The notes under the pieces: model-generated | What the model saw: only the letters and a program-made list of their open reading frames with translations | What the model was told of the DNA's origin: nothing | Database searches by the model: none | Virus record (IMG/VR): IMGVR_UViG_3300045051_000399 | Coordinates: 1 to 61,323 of that record | Reading direction: 5' to 3' (one strand) | Origin: a virus | Length of the DNA: 61,323 bases | Program-made: the position numbers and the translations under genes | Part shown: in pieces, positions 31,514 to 39,569 of the stretch | Numbering within the stretch: the first letter of the stretch is position 1 | Layout: each line of letters starts with the position of its first letter

Positions 31514-31849
31514 ATGATTAACTTCGTAAAGCCGGGCGACGTGCTCACGTTCACCGCCCCAATTGGCGGCGTCGTGTCGGGCGCGCCGGTGCTGATCGGT
31601 TCGTTGCTCGTCGTGCCGGGCGCTTCGGCGGCCGCAACCGAGGAGTTCGAGGGCGCGCGCGTCGGCGTGTTCACACTCGCCAAGACAACCGGCGAGGCGT
31701 GGACGGAAGGCGTCAAATTGTACTGGGTCGCCGGCACGAGCAAGATCTCGACAACCGCCGGGGGCAATACCCTGGTGGGCGTCGCGGCCGCCGCCGCCGA
31801 TTCGGCCGCCGAGACGGGCGACGTACTGCTCGACGGCGTAGCGCGTTAG
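31514..31849 (+). CDS. DUF2190-like capsid decoration protein
   Basis: A 111-residue beta-rich protein behind CGGAGGAG. KPGDVLTFTAPIGGVVSGAP, then VGVFTLAKTTGEAWTEGVKL and LVGVAAAAADSAAETGDV, fits DUF2190, a trimeric head-decoration family usually encoded just after the major capsid gene, as here. Confidence 0.75.
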   Translation: MINFVKPGDVLTFTAPIGGVVSGAPVLIGSLLVVPGASAAATEEFEGARVGVFTLAKTTGEAWTEGVKLYWVAGTSKISTTAGGNTLVGVAAAAADSAAETGDVLLDGVAR

Positions 31850-31858
31850 CGGGCGGCG

Positions 31859-32215
31859 ATGGATCTCGGGCCGCTCCGCGCGCTAGCGCTTGATCTCAAC
31901 CTTCAAGCGCACGGCGTCGCGATAGTGGTCACGAGGCCCGCGCCGGATGACGAGCCGATCGATACGCGCGGGATATGGCAAACGCCGTCGCCCGAGAGCG
32001 TGCCGATCGGCTCTTCGTTTGGACGGACGGATCGCCAGCGGATCATGGTGCTTCGCAAGTCGGACGTGCCGACGGCTCCACGGGGCACCGTGATCATCGC
32101 GCCGGAAAAGCTGGGCGACTGCGATCAGGCATGGCGCGTTGACGGGCTCGAACGGGAAGAGGCGGATTTGTGGGCGGTGCATCTTGTCAGCTCGCCCGAA
32201 GATCTTCCGGGGTAG
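31859..32215 (+). CDS. Head-tail joining protein candidate
   Basis: A 118-residue beta-rich protein (HGVAIVVTRPAPDDEPIDT ... RIMVLRKSDVP ... GTVIIAPEKLGD). Position between decoration protein and tail terminator candidate corresponds to lambda FII-type joining proteins. No specific signature seen. Confidence 0.55.
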   Translation: MDLGPLRALALDLNLQAHGVAIVVTRPAPDDEPIDTRGIWQTPSPESVPIGSSFGRTDRQRIMVLRKSDVPTAPRGTVIIAPEKLGDCDQAWRVDGLEREEADLWAVHLVSSPEDLPG

Positions 32216-32218
32216 CGC

Positions 32219-32698
32219 ATGGCAAACGAGTCGGTGCGACAACTGATCCTCGAAGCCCTGGCGACGCGACTGCGCGCGATCGTCGCGGGCAATACGACGG
32301 ATCAGGGCGCAACGTTTCAGACGGACGCCGGCGCGCAAGTGCTCCTCAACGAGTCGCCGGCATTCGGGCCTGACGATCCGGCGCAAGCGATCGCGATGCG
32401 CGTTGACGAGGACGAATTGATCTTCAGCAACGAGAATCACTACATCCGGATCCCGATCACGATCGAGGCCCTCGCGCGGGCCGACTTGAGCGCGCCGTAC
32501 CTCGTGGCCGAGCAAGTGCTCGCCGACATCAAGCGGGCAGTCGAGCTGCGGGATCGATCGCTCGGCGGGCTCGCGGCAAAGAGCAAGGGCATCGAGCGCG
32601 GCTCGTCGCAAGCGTTGCAACGCGAGGATGGATCGACCGGCGTCGGCTGCTCGGTTCGGTACTTCGTGCCGTATCTCGAAGGCTGGGGCACGCCGTGA
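32219..32698 (+). CDS. Tail-terminator-like protein
   Basis: A 159-residue alpha/beta protein. Helix VRQLILEALATRLRAIV at the N-terminus, then strands with acidic loops (IAMRVDEDELIF; IRIPITIEALA) and a long helix. Resembles the gpU/tail-completion fold and has the right place between head-tail joining and gpZ-like genes. The family match is by context and fold only. Confidence 0.5.
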   Translation: MANESVRQLILEALATRLRAIVAGNTTDQGATFQTDAGAQVLLNESPAFGPDDPAQAIAMRVDEDELIFSNENHYIRIPITIEALARADLSAPYLVAEQVLADIKRAVELRDRSLGGLAAKSKGIERGSSQALQREDGSTGVGCSVRYFVPYLEGWGTP

Positions 32699-33279
32699 AC
32701 GTGACAGGCACGCTCAACGTATCGGCTGCCGTGGCCGGAATGAAGCGGTTCCAGAAGCTCGCGCCGCAAGGGATTGCGCGCGCGCTCAATCGGGCGGCGA
32801 CGACGGCCCGCGCCGTGATGGCGCGCGAAGTCGCAACCGATCTCGGGATCCGCGTGAGCAAGGTCAAGGATCAGATCACGATCGAATCCGCGCGCTCGGA
32901 TATGTCGAGCCCGACGGTTCGGATCGTGGTGACGGGCACGCGGATCAAGCTGATCGAGTTCAACGCGAAAGGCCCGGTACCGTCGCGCGGGCGCGGCCGA
33001 GGCGTGACGGCGCGGCTCCCTGGCGGCAAGGGGCGATACCCGAACGCGTTCATTGCCACGATGCGAAGCGGGCACGTCGGCGTCTTTCAACGCGTGCCGC
33101 ATGCGACGCGGCACGGCGCGGCACCGCATCGGCCACAGCTTCCGATCTACGAGCTGCGCGGGCCGTCGATGCCGCACGTGTTCGCGAAGCATATGGAGGC
33201 CGGGCTCACGGCGGGACAAGAGGCAGTACGGAAAAACTTGGAGCGCGAGCTTTCGTTTGCGCTCCGGCAGTCGGCGTAA
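32695..33279 (+). CDS. Minor tail protein Z-like
   Basis: A 194-residue protein from GTG 32695. IARALNRAATTARAVMAREV followed by GIRVSKVKDQITIESA is the signature N-terminus of gpZ-like minor tail proteins (conversion to R...K...I). FKARMRSGH-like FIATMRSGHVGVFQRV and LPIYELRGPSMPHVF complete the family pattern. gpZ acts at tail completion. Confidence 0.75.
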   Translation: MNVTGTLNVSAAVAGMKRFQKLAPQGIARALNRAATTARAVMAREVATDLGIRVSKVKDQITIESARSDMSSPTVRIVVTGTRIKLIEFNAKGPVPSRGRGRGVTARLPGGKGRYPNAFIATMRSGHVGVFQRVPHATRHGAAPHRPQLPIYELRGPSMPHVFAKHMEAGLTAGQEAVRKNLERELSFALRQSA

Positions 33280-33306
33280 CTTTCCATTTCCGAGGGGGCT
33301 TGAGCG

Positions 33307-33933
33307 ATGTCGAACACGGTGCCGTATGAAGTGCTCGCCGCGCCGTTCACGGTGTACGTTGCGCCGGTTGGCACGACGTTTCCCGACGTGGGCGACGCCG
33401 AAACCGATCCGTCCTTTGTCTCGTGGACGAAGATCGGCACGAGTGGCCCGCTCAATTACGACAGTGATGCCGGCGTGACGGTCGAGCATCCACAAAGCAC
33501 GAATCCCTGGCGCTCGCTCGGCGACTCGGGCTCGCGCAAGATCTTCCGCTCGGAGGAGGATTGCAAGGTGAGCTTGCAGCTCGCCGACGTGACGGCCGAA
33601 CAGTACCGCAACGCGGTCAACAGCAACACCGTTACGGATCAGGCGGGCGTTGCGGGCATTTCCGCGCCGCAACGCCGGCTCGGGCTTTCGCGTGGCTTCA
33701 CGGTCGCAACGATGGCGGTGCTCATTCGGGCGGGCACGTCGCCGTATGGCGCGGATTGGAATATGCAGTACGAGATCCCGCGCGCCGCACAGACCGGATC
33801 GCCGCAAGTCGTCTACAAAAAGGATCGGCCCGCGCTCCTCAATCTCGAATGGATGGCGCTTGTCGATTCGACGGCGGCGAATGAGGATGAGCGCTTCGGG
33901 CGTCTCGTCGTGCAGGACGGAAACGACAGCTAA
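33307..33933 (+). CDS. Major tail tube protein
   Basis: A 208-residue beta-rich protein behind GAGGGGG. FTVYVAPVGTTFPDVGD at the start, then a GPLNYDSDAGVTVEHPQ segment and multiple strands, match siphoviral tube proteins. Its position just before the chaperone and tape-measure genes fits. Confidence 0.7.
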   Translation: MSNTVPYEVLAAPFTVYVAPVGTTFPDVGDAETDPSFVSWTKIGTSGPLNYDSDAGVTVEHPQSTNPWRSLGDSGSRKIFRSEEDCKVSLQLADVTAEQYRNAVNSNTVTDQAGVAGISAPQRRLGLSRGFTVATMAVLIRAGTSPYGADWNMQYEIPRAAQTGSPQVVYKKDRPALLNLEWMALVDSTAANEDERFGRLVVQDGNDS

Positions 33934-33948
33934 CGGCGAGGCGCGTCG

Positions 33949-34140
33949 ATGGAGATCGCCGCGCCTCCCGATCGGACGATTCGAGAAGCGGTGGAGCTGC
34001 GCCGAGAGATCGGGCGGCTGAAAGCGGAAATTAGGAAACGGCGCGAGCTGCTCGCCGAGAAAGCCGAGCGGCTCGCGCATATCGAGGCAGAGCATCGCGC
34101 GCACGGCGTCTCTATCGTTTTTCAGAAACCTAAACTCTAA
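33949..34140 (+). CDS. Small coiled-coil protein
   Basis: A 63-residue protein with an almost continuous heptad pattern (LRREIGRLKAEIRKRRELLA). It lies between tube and chaperone genes and may be a minor virion or assembly factor. Confidence 0.55.
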   Translation: MEIAAPPDRTIREAVELRREIGRLKAEIRKRRELLAEKAERLAHIEAEHRAHGVSIVFQKPKL

Positions 34141-34162
34141 CGCGTAGCAGGAGCGATCCCGC

Positions 34163-34639
34163 ATGGCGACACCCACAACAACCGAGCACGATCCCGTGCT
34201 CGATCTTCACACGTCAACGAGGCGGAAGGTAAAGCTCGACGGCCGCGAGTACGACTTGCGAGGCACGAGCGATCTTCGGATCGCCGAGTTCACAAAGATC
34301 CAATCGCTCGCCATGTCGATCGCCGAGCTGCTCACGATTACCGGCGAGCGCGAATTGACGAAGCCCGAAGAAAAGGAGTTCGACGAGCTGCTCGACAAGG
34401 CCGTCAAGATGGCGCTTGTCGCGTCGCCGAGCGTGTTCGAGAAGCTCGGGCAGATGGATCGGCTCATCGTGTTCGAGGCTTTCGTGATGCCCTTAACGCC
34501 AGTGCTCCAACGTTGGGGGCGGATGACGCCGGCGACTCCGGCGGGGAGCCGATCTCATTTGACGAAGCCTGCTGCCGACTCGCGCATTACTACGGAGGGA
34601 GCCCGATCGAGTGGGCCACAGAAGCGCCGCTCGGGCTGA
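34163..34639 (+). CDS. Tail assembly chaperone G
   Basis: A 158-residue protein. The N-terminal 115 residues (KVKLDGREYDLRGTSDLRIA and the acidic LTKPEEKEFDELLDKAVKMA) have the gpG chaperone pattern. After residue 117 the zero frame becomes low-complexity Ser/Arg/Pro sequence typical of a read-through tail. The -1 frame that overlaps from 34513 encodes a well-structured extension, as in lambda G/GT. It lies directly before the tape-measure gene. Confidence 0.75.
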   Translation: MATPTTTEHDPVLDLHTSTRRKVKLDGREYDLRGTSDLRIAEFTKIQSLAMSIAELLTITGERELTKPEEKEFDELLDKAVKMALVASPSVFEKLGQMDRLIVFEAFVMPLTPVLQRWGRMTPATPAGSRSHLTKPAADSRITTEGARSSGPQKRRSG

Positions 34640-34893
34640 TCGAGCGCTCGCTCAAATTGCTTCCGGAGCTGCGCGCCGAGGATGCGCTTCGAGCGATCAA
34701 GCAAACCGGCGTCGGCACGGGCGCGCTCAAGAAAGAGGATGTCAAAGAGATCCTCGATGACTGGTACGAGGCGTTGCGGCCGTCGCACCGCCCGGCCCGC
34801 GCGCAGAAGATGACGCCGGCGCAGGTCGGGGCCGCGAAGATCGGGATCGGCGTCGTGCGACAGAAGCGCAAGCGCAAGCAACGGAGCGAGTGA
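34513..34893 (+). CDS. Tail assembly chaperone T extension (reached by -1 frameshift)
   Basis: This open frame (about 126 codons) is offset by -1 from the G gene and overlaps it by 127 bp. It has no good ATG/GTG start. Its sequence is protein-like (ISFDEACCRLAHYYGGSPIE; LLPELRAEDALRAIKQTG; a basic KKRKQRSE-type end). A slip at the run of five G (34515-34519, codons TGG GGG) would give a GT fusion reading ...QRWGADDAGDSGGE.... The slip string is not the canonical X-XXY-YYZ form. Confidence 0.65.
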   Translation: MGADDAGDSGGEPISFDEACCRLAHYYGGSPIEWATEAPLGLIERSLKLLPELRAEDALRAIKQTGVGTGALKKEDVKEILDDWYEALRPSHRPARAQKMTPAQVGAAKIGIGVVRQKRKRKQRSE

Positions 34894-34899
34894 GCGCCG

Positions 34900-37800
34900 A
34901 TGGCACAGAGCGAGAAAGTCGGTCGCGCGGTTATCGAGCTGGGCGTCGATGGCAGTCGGCTCGGGCTCGAAGCCGAACGCGAGTTCAAAGCCCTGGCGAA
35001 TCGGCTCAAGGGCGCGATCCCGAAAGACACGTTTGCCGGGCTCGACACGTCGCTCACGGGCCGCATCAAAGCGATCGGCGCGCAATTCGACGGGCTCGCG
35101 ACGAAGCTCCGCAACCTCGGCGAGAAAGACATCAAGGCCGCATTTAAGAGCGTCGATGGTGCGATCGGTAGTTTCCGCAATCTCGCCGGTGAAGCGAACC
35201 CCGCCGTAAACGCGATCGAGAATCTCTCCGGCAAGATCGGCGGCGCGGCGAGCGCGTTCGCCGCGCTCGGGCCGGTGGCCGGCGTGGCGGCCGTCGCGAT
35301 CGGCGCGGTCACGCTCGCGGCCGCCGGTGCCGTCGTCGGCGTCGGGCTCGTGGGCTCCGAGCTGATCTCGCTCATGGAGCACGCCGCGAACGTCGGCGAC
35401 GAGATGCTTGCGCTCTCGAATAAAACCGGCCTCACGGTCGAGGCGCTCTCCGAATTGAAGTTCGTCAGCTCACAAGCCGACGTGCCGCTCGACGCGATGA
35501 CGGCGAGCATTTTCAAGCTCGGGCAAAATCTCGCCGAGGGCGGCGACAAAGCGAAAGCCGGGCTCGGAAAACTCGGGCTCTCGATCGCCGACATCCGCAA
35601 GCAGAAACCCGAGGAGGCGTTTACCACCATCATCACAGCGCTCGGCAAGATACCGGACGCCGGGCAACGCGCGGCCGTCGGCGTGTCGCTCTTCGGGAAG
35701 GGCTTCAAAGAGATCGCCGGGCTCACGCGCGAGGATATGCAAGGGCTGATCGATCAGGCGCACAAGCTCGGGCTCGTGATGTCCACCGAGTTCGCGGTTG
35801 CCGGCGATCGCTTCAACGATGCTCTTGCCGCGAACGGCGCACAGATCGAAGCGCTCAAGCTCCGCATCGGTTCGTCGTTGCTCCCGGTCGGGATCGCGTT
35901 CGTCGAGCTGTTCGGGCAGAACCTAACGGCGGCCCTGGCGCATAGCGGCACGAGCGCCGAATCGTTCGGCGAGATCATGGGGAACGTCGCGATCACGGTC
36001 GGCCAGTATCTCGCACAGATCATCGGGCTCGTCGCCGATCTCGCACAAACGATCGCGATCTTTGCGTCGGGCAAAGGGCTCGAAGCAATGGGCCTGATCG
36101 ACTTTTTTGGTTCGGTCACTGGCGCGATCGCGGCCGTGCTTTCAGGGATGGCGCTCCTCAATCCGTCCCTTGAGGGCGCGGCCTCGAAAGCCGAATCGCT
36201 CGCGGCGAAGATCCACGGCTTCGCGGAGAGTAGCGCGAAGGGGATCCTCGCGAGCACGTCGGCGATCGTGACGACAACGAGGGCGATCTCAGCGGCCGCC
36301 GATCTGACGGTCGCCGGGCTCCCTGGCAAAGTCGCGGCCGTCAAAAAGGAGATCGCCGCGACTGCCGAGGAGCTTCGCAAAGCGGCGGCCGCCGGCAAGG
36401 GCTTCGGAGGTGGCATCGGCGAGGGCCTTGAGGATGTAAAGAAAGCGACGAAAGAAGTCGAAGAGTTGACCGGGCAGATCGATCGCGCGCGATCGAGCGG
36501 AATGTCGAGCGGCGAGATCATTCGGCTCTTTGGGAAAAAGGCGCTCGACGCCGCCGACGATGCGGCCCGCGCCGGCGTCTCGATCACGGCAACGATCGAG
36601 GATGTCGCGACGGCCGCGCGGCAATTGAGCAACGCGGAGTTTCTCTCGAAGGTGTCGGCAGATCTCGCCGATGGCTCGCGGAAGATCTTCGAGGCCGGCG
36701 TCGCGGCCCGCGACAAAGAGCAGCAAGCGCAAGGCAAGCAGCTCGTCGAGCTGGCGACGGCGAACAAACGTTATCAGGACGATCTAACGCGCATCAACGC
36801 AACCGGCGTCGAGCGCCGGCTCCTCGATATTCAGCGGGCCGAGGATGCCGAGATCGCGCGGCTCCCGGCGCGCACCGCCGCGAATGCGCGCGAGTACGAC
36901 ATCCGCCGCGCACAGATCGAGAGCTTCTATCAGCACGAGGCCGATGTCGCGGCGGGCACGTACGAGACGATCGTCGAACGCATGCGGGCCGCCGGCGTGG
37001 CGACGCGTGGGGATCTCCTGGCGACGGCGGCCGAGGCCGCGCGCGATTATGAACAGATGCGCGCCTCGGGACAATTCACGAGCGAGCAGGTACAAGGCGC
37101 GTGGGAGCGGAGCCTCAAGCTCCAAGCCGAAGCCCTCGGCGGCTTTAAGGGCGGCTTCCTGTCGATGTACGCCGATCTCGCCGGGCACGTTTCCGACGCG
37201 CTCGCGCAAATGCTCACGCACTGGCGCTCGTGGCGCGACTCGTTGAAGTCGCTATGGTCGGACATCGCCGGGGATTTTACGGCGATGCTGGCGCGGATGC
37301 TCAAGCAGTGGATCGAGGGCTTTTTGATGAAGCTCCTCGGCTCGCTTACGGGCATGCGCGGGAGCCTCGGCACCGGGCTCGCCGGGCTCCTCGGCGGCGG
37401 CCCTGGCGGCGGAGGGGGCGGCGGAGGGCTTGGCGGGCTGCTGGGCGGGCTTTTCGGCGGCGGCGGTGGCTCGGGAGCGGTGCCGTTCATCAATCCAATG
37501 ACGGGCCTGCCAATGGCCGGCATCGGGCTTCCTGGCGCGGGCGGTGCCGGCGGTGCTGGCGCGTTCGCCGGGCTCTCGGGCCTCCTCGGCGGCGTGGGAG
37601 CTGGCGGCTCGGGCTTGCTCCTCGGGCTGCTCGGCAAGCAGCTCTTCGGCGGTGCCGGCGTCGGAGCCGGCCTATTCGGCGGCGGCTCGGGCGCGGCGAC
37701 GGGGGCGCTCATCGGCTCGATCGTGCCCGGCATCGGCACGGCGATCGGCGCGCTCATCGGCGGGCTCTCCGGTTTCTTTTCCGGTTTCTTCGGCAAGAGC

Positions 37801-38745
37801 AAGAGCGACAAGACACGCGATCAGTTCATCGGCGGCTTTGGGCCGGCCGGCACGGGCGAGGGATCGGGCTTTATGACGCTCGCGGGCCGGCTCACCGAGG
37901 CGACGGGCGAGGCCGGCGGCGGCACGCTGTTCGATCGGCTCATCAAAGCAAAGACGCTCGATCAAGTGAAGTCGGCGATCGATGCGATCAACGGAGCCCT
38001 CGACGCGTACGACGCGAAACAGAAACAGGCGAGCACGACAACCGACGCCGAAGTCGAGAAACAAAAGGCGAAGTACGAGGAGTTGAAGGCGACGATCACA
38101 GATCAGATCAAGAGCATCGACGAGCAAGTCGCACAGCTCAACGCGAGCGAAGCGCCAGAGGAGCATATGGGCGTGATCGAGCGACAGACACGCGCGACGC
38201 TCGAAGCGCAACGCAAGGCGCTCGAAGCACAGCTCGACGCCGCGACGAAGGCCGCCGCGAACGCCGCACAAGAGGCGCAAGATGCCGGCGAGAACGTGCT
38301 CGACGCGCTCGGCGATCAAGTCGCACAGTTTCCCGAAGATATGGGCGATGCCGCGCGCGAGGGCGCGATCAGGTTCCGCGACGCGTTTCTCGATGGCATC
38401 GGCGGGATCCATATTCCGACGTTGCACGTTCCCGTCGTGACCGATCTCCCGGTGACACCGATGGCGGCCGGCGGCGCGGGCCGCGTGTATTCGCCGACGC
38501 TCTTTCTCGCCGGCGAGCGCGGGCCGGAAGATTTTGCATTTTCCGGCGGCGGCAAACGGTTCTCACGTGACAAGCCGGTCAACGTGTTCGTAACGATTCA
38601 AGCGCTCGACGGTGCCGACGTGGAGCGCGTTGTCAACTCGGCGCGCTTCACCACGGCGATCGCGCGGCGACTGCCGATCATCCTCACTGACAATCCCGAG
38701 GGCGTGCGCTCGAACGCGCAACGCGCGCTCGGGATCAGGACGTAA
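34900..38745 (+). CDS. Tail tape measure protein
   Basis: A 1281-residue protein, the second longest here. N-terminal coiled-coil region (about 1-120). A hydrophobic segment rich in Ala/Val/Gly (about 127-165, AAVAIGAVTLAAAGAVVGVG) followed by the ELISLMEHAANVGDEMLALS helix typical of tape-measure proteins. Further long helices reach to about 830. A glycine-rich linker (about 826-960) contains glycine-zipper-like stretches, and the C-terminus is helical and charged. At roughly 1.5 angstrom per residue it predicts a tail near 190 nm, an estimate only. Confidence 0.9.
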   Translation: MAQSEKVGRAVIELGVDGSRLGLEAEREFKALANRLKGAIPKDTFAGLDTSLTGRIKAIGAQFDGLATKLRNLGEKDIKAAFKSVDGAIGSFRNLAGEANPAVNAIENLSGKIGGAASAFAALGPVAGVAAVAIGAVTLAAAGAVVGVGLVGSELISLMEHAANVGDEMLALSNKTGLTVEALSELKFVSSQADVPLDAMTASIFKLGQNLAEGGDKAKAGLGKLGLSIADIRKQKPEEAFTTIITALGKIPDAGQRAAVGVSLFGKGFKEIAGLTREDMQGLIDQAHKLGLVMSTEFAVAGDRFNDALAANGAQIEALKLRIGSSLLPVGIAFVELFGQNLTAALAHSGTSAESFGEIMGNVAITVGQYLAQIIGLVADLAQTIAIFASGKGLEAMGLIDFFGSVTGAIAAVLSGMALLNPSLEGAASKAESLAAKIHGFAESSAKGILASTSAIVTTTRAISAAADLTVAGLPGKVAAVKKEIAATAEELRKAAAAGKGFGGGIGEGLEDVKKATKEVEELTGQIDRARSSGMSSGEIIRLFGKKALDAADDAARAGVSITATIEDVATAARQLSNAEFLSKVSADLADGSRKIFEAGVAARDKEQQAQGKQLVELATANKRYQDDLTRINATGVERRLLDIQRAEDAEIARLPARTAANAREYDIRRAQIESFYQHEADVAAGTYETIVERMRAAGVATRGDLLATAAEAARDYEQMRASGQFTSEQVQGAWERSLKLQAEALGGFKGGFLSMYADLAGHVSDALAQMLTHWRSWRDSLKSLWSDIAGDFTAMLARMLKQWIEGFLMKLLGSLTGMRGSLGTGLAGLLGGGPGGGGGGGGLGGLLGGLFGGGGGSGAVPFINPMTGLPMAGIGLPGAGGAGGAGAFAGLSGLLGGVGAGGSGLLLGLLGKQLFGGAGVGAGLFGGGSGAATGALIGSIVPGIGTAIGALIGGLSGFFSGFFGKSKSDKTRDQFIGGFGPAGTGEGSGFMTLAGRLTEATGEAGGGTLFDRLIKAKTLDQVKSAIDAINGALDAYDAKQKQASTTTDAEVEKQKAKYEELKATITDQIKSIDEQVAQLNASEAPEEHMGVIERQTRATLEAQRKALEAQLDAATKAAANAAQEAQDAGENVLDALGDQVAQFPEDMGDAAREGAIRFRDAFLDGIGGIHIPTLHVPVVTDLPVTPMAAGGAGRVYSPTLFLAGERGPEDFAFSGGGKRFSRDKPVNVFVTIQALDGADVERVVNSARFTTAIARRLPIILTDNPEGVRSNAQRALGIRT

Positions 38746-38750
38746 CGCCG

Positions 38751-39569
38751 ATGCTTGGGATGCCGTACTGTAGCGCCGACAATCTGCACACGGTCGAGAC
38801 GTGGACGATCGCGGCCGGGACGCCGGTCACGAGCATTGATGAGGATTACGACGAGACGCGGTTGCAGGATGGCGATCCGAGCTTTCCATTTTGGATCGAG
38901 GAAAACTCACTCGAACTGCAAGGCGATCTCGGCTCGGCGAAACGTATCGACGGGATCGTGCTCGTACATCACGATTACGCCGAGGGCACGCGACTTCGCC
39001 TCCGCGTGCACTCGGCGGCCTCCTGGGGCGGCGCGGTTGACATCACAGTCGAGCAAACCGTGGGCGCGTGGCTCGGGCTCTTCGCGCCTAACGTGTATTT
39101 CAACGTGGCCGACGAGGCTCCGGTCGAAGGGGATCGCACGCGGCAATACTTCTATCTCGATCAGCTCGACGCGAACGATCAGCCGGTGAAGATCGGGCAA
39201 TTACTCGTCGCCGGGCTCGTCGGCGAGCTGGAACTTGGGATGATGCCGAGGCCGCACACGCCGCTCACCTATGGCCGATCGCAAGCCGAGGGGAAGAAAG
39301 GCCCGCGCTACGTGCACGACTGGCGCACGCGCGCCCGGAGCTGGATCGGGCAAACCGGCCTCGACGACACCGACGGCCCGGCGTTCGAGGCGATCTGGAA
39401 TGCGACGCGCGCCGTGTTGCCCTGGCTCGCTTGGCCGATGAACGACATCGCGCAAGAGCCGGTCTTTGGGCTCTTCGTCGGCGATACGTACGATCCCACG
39501 TGGGCCACGTCGGAGCACCGAGAAGTCGCGATCGAGTTTGAAGAGCGGGCATTCGGAGAAGCGTACTAG
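38751..39569 (+). CDS. Distal tail protein-like
   Basis: A 272-residue protein with beta-rich N-terminal half (GIVLVHHDYAEGTRLRLRVH; AVDITVEQTVGAWLGLFAPN) and a Trp-rich C-terminal half. The position after the tape measure and before the large hub corresponds to distal tail (Dit/gpM-L) proteins. No distinct signature recognised. Confidence 0.55.
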   Translation: MLGMPYCSADNLHTVETWTIAAGTPVTSIDEDYDETRLQDGDPSFPFWIEENSLELQGDLGSAKRIDGIVLVHHDYAEGTRLRLRVHSAASWGGAVDITVEQTVGAWLGLFAPNVYFNVADEAPVEGDRTRQYFYLDQLDANDQPVKIGQLLVAGLVGELELGMMPRPHTPLTYGRSQAEGKKGPRYVHDWRTRARSWIGQTGLDDTDGPAFEAIWNATRAVLPWLAWPMNDIAQEPVFGLFVGDTYDPTWATSEHREVAIEFEERAFGEAY

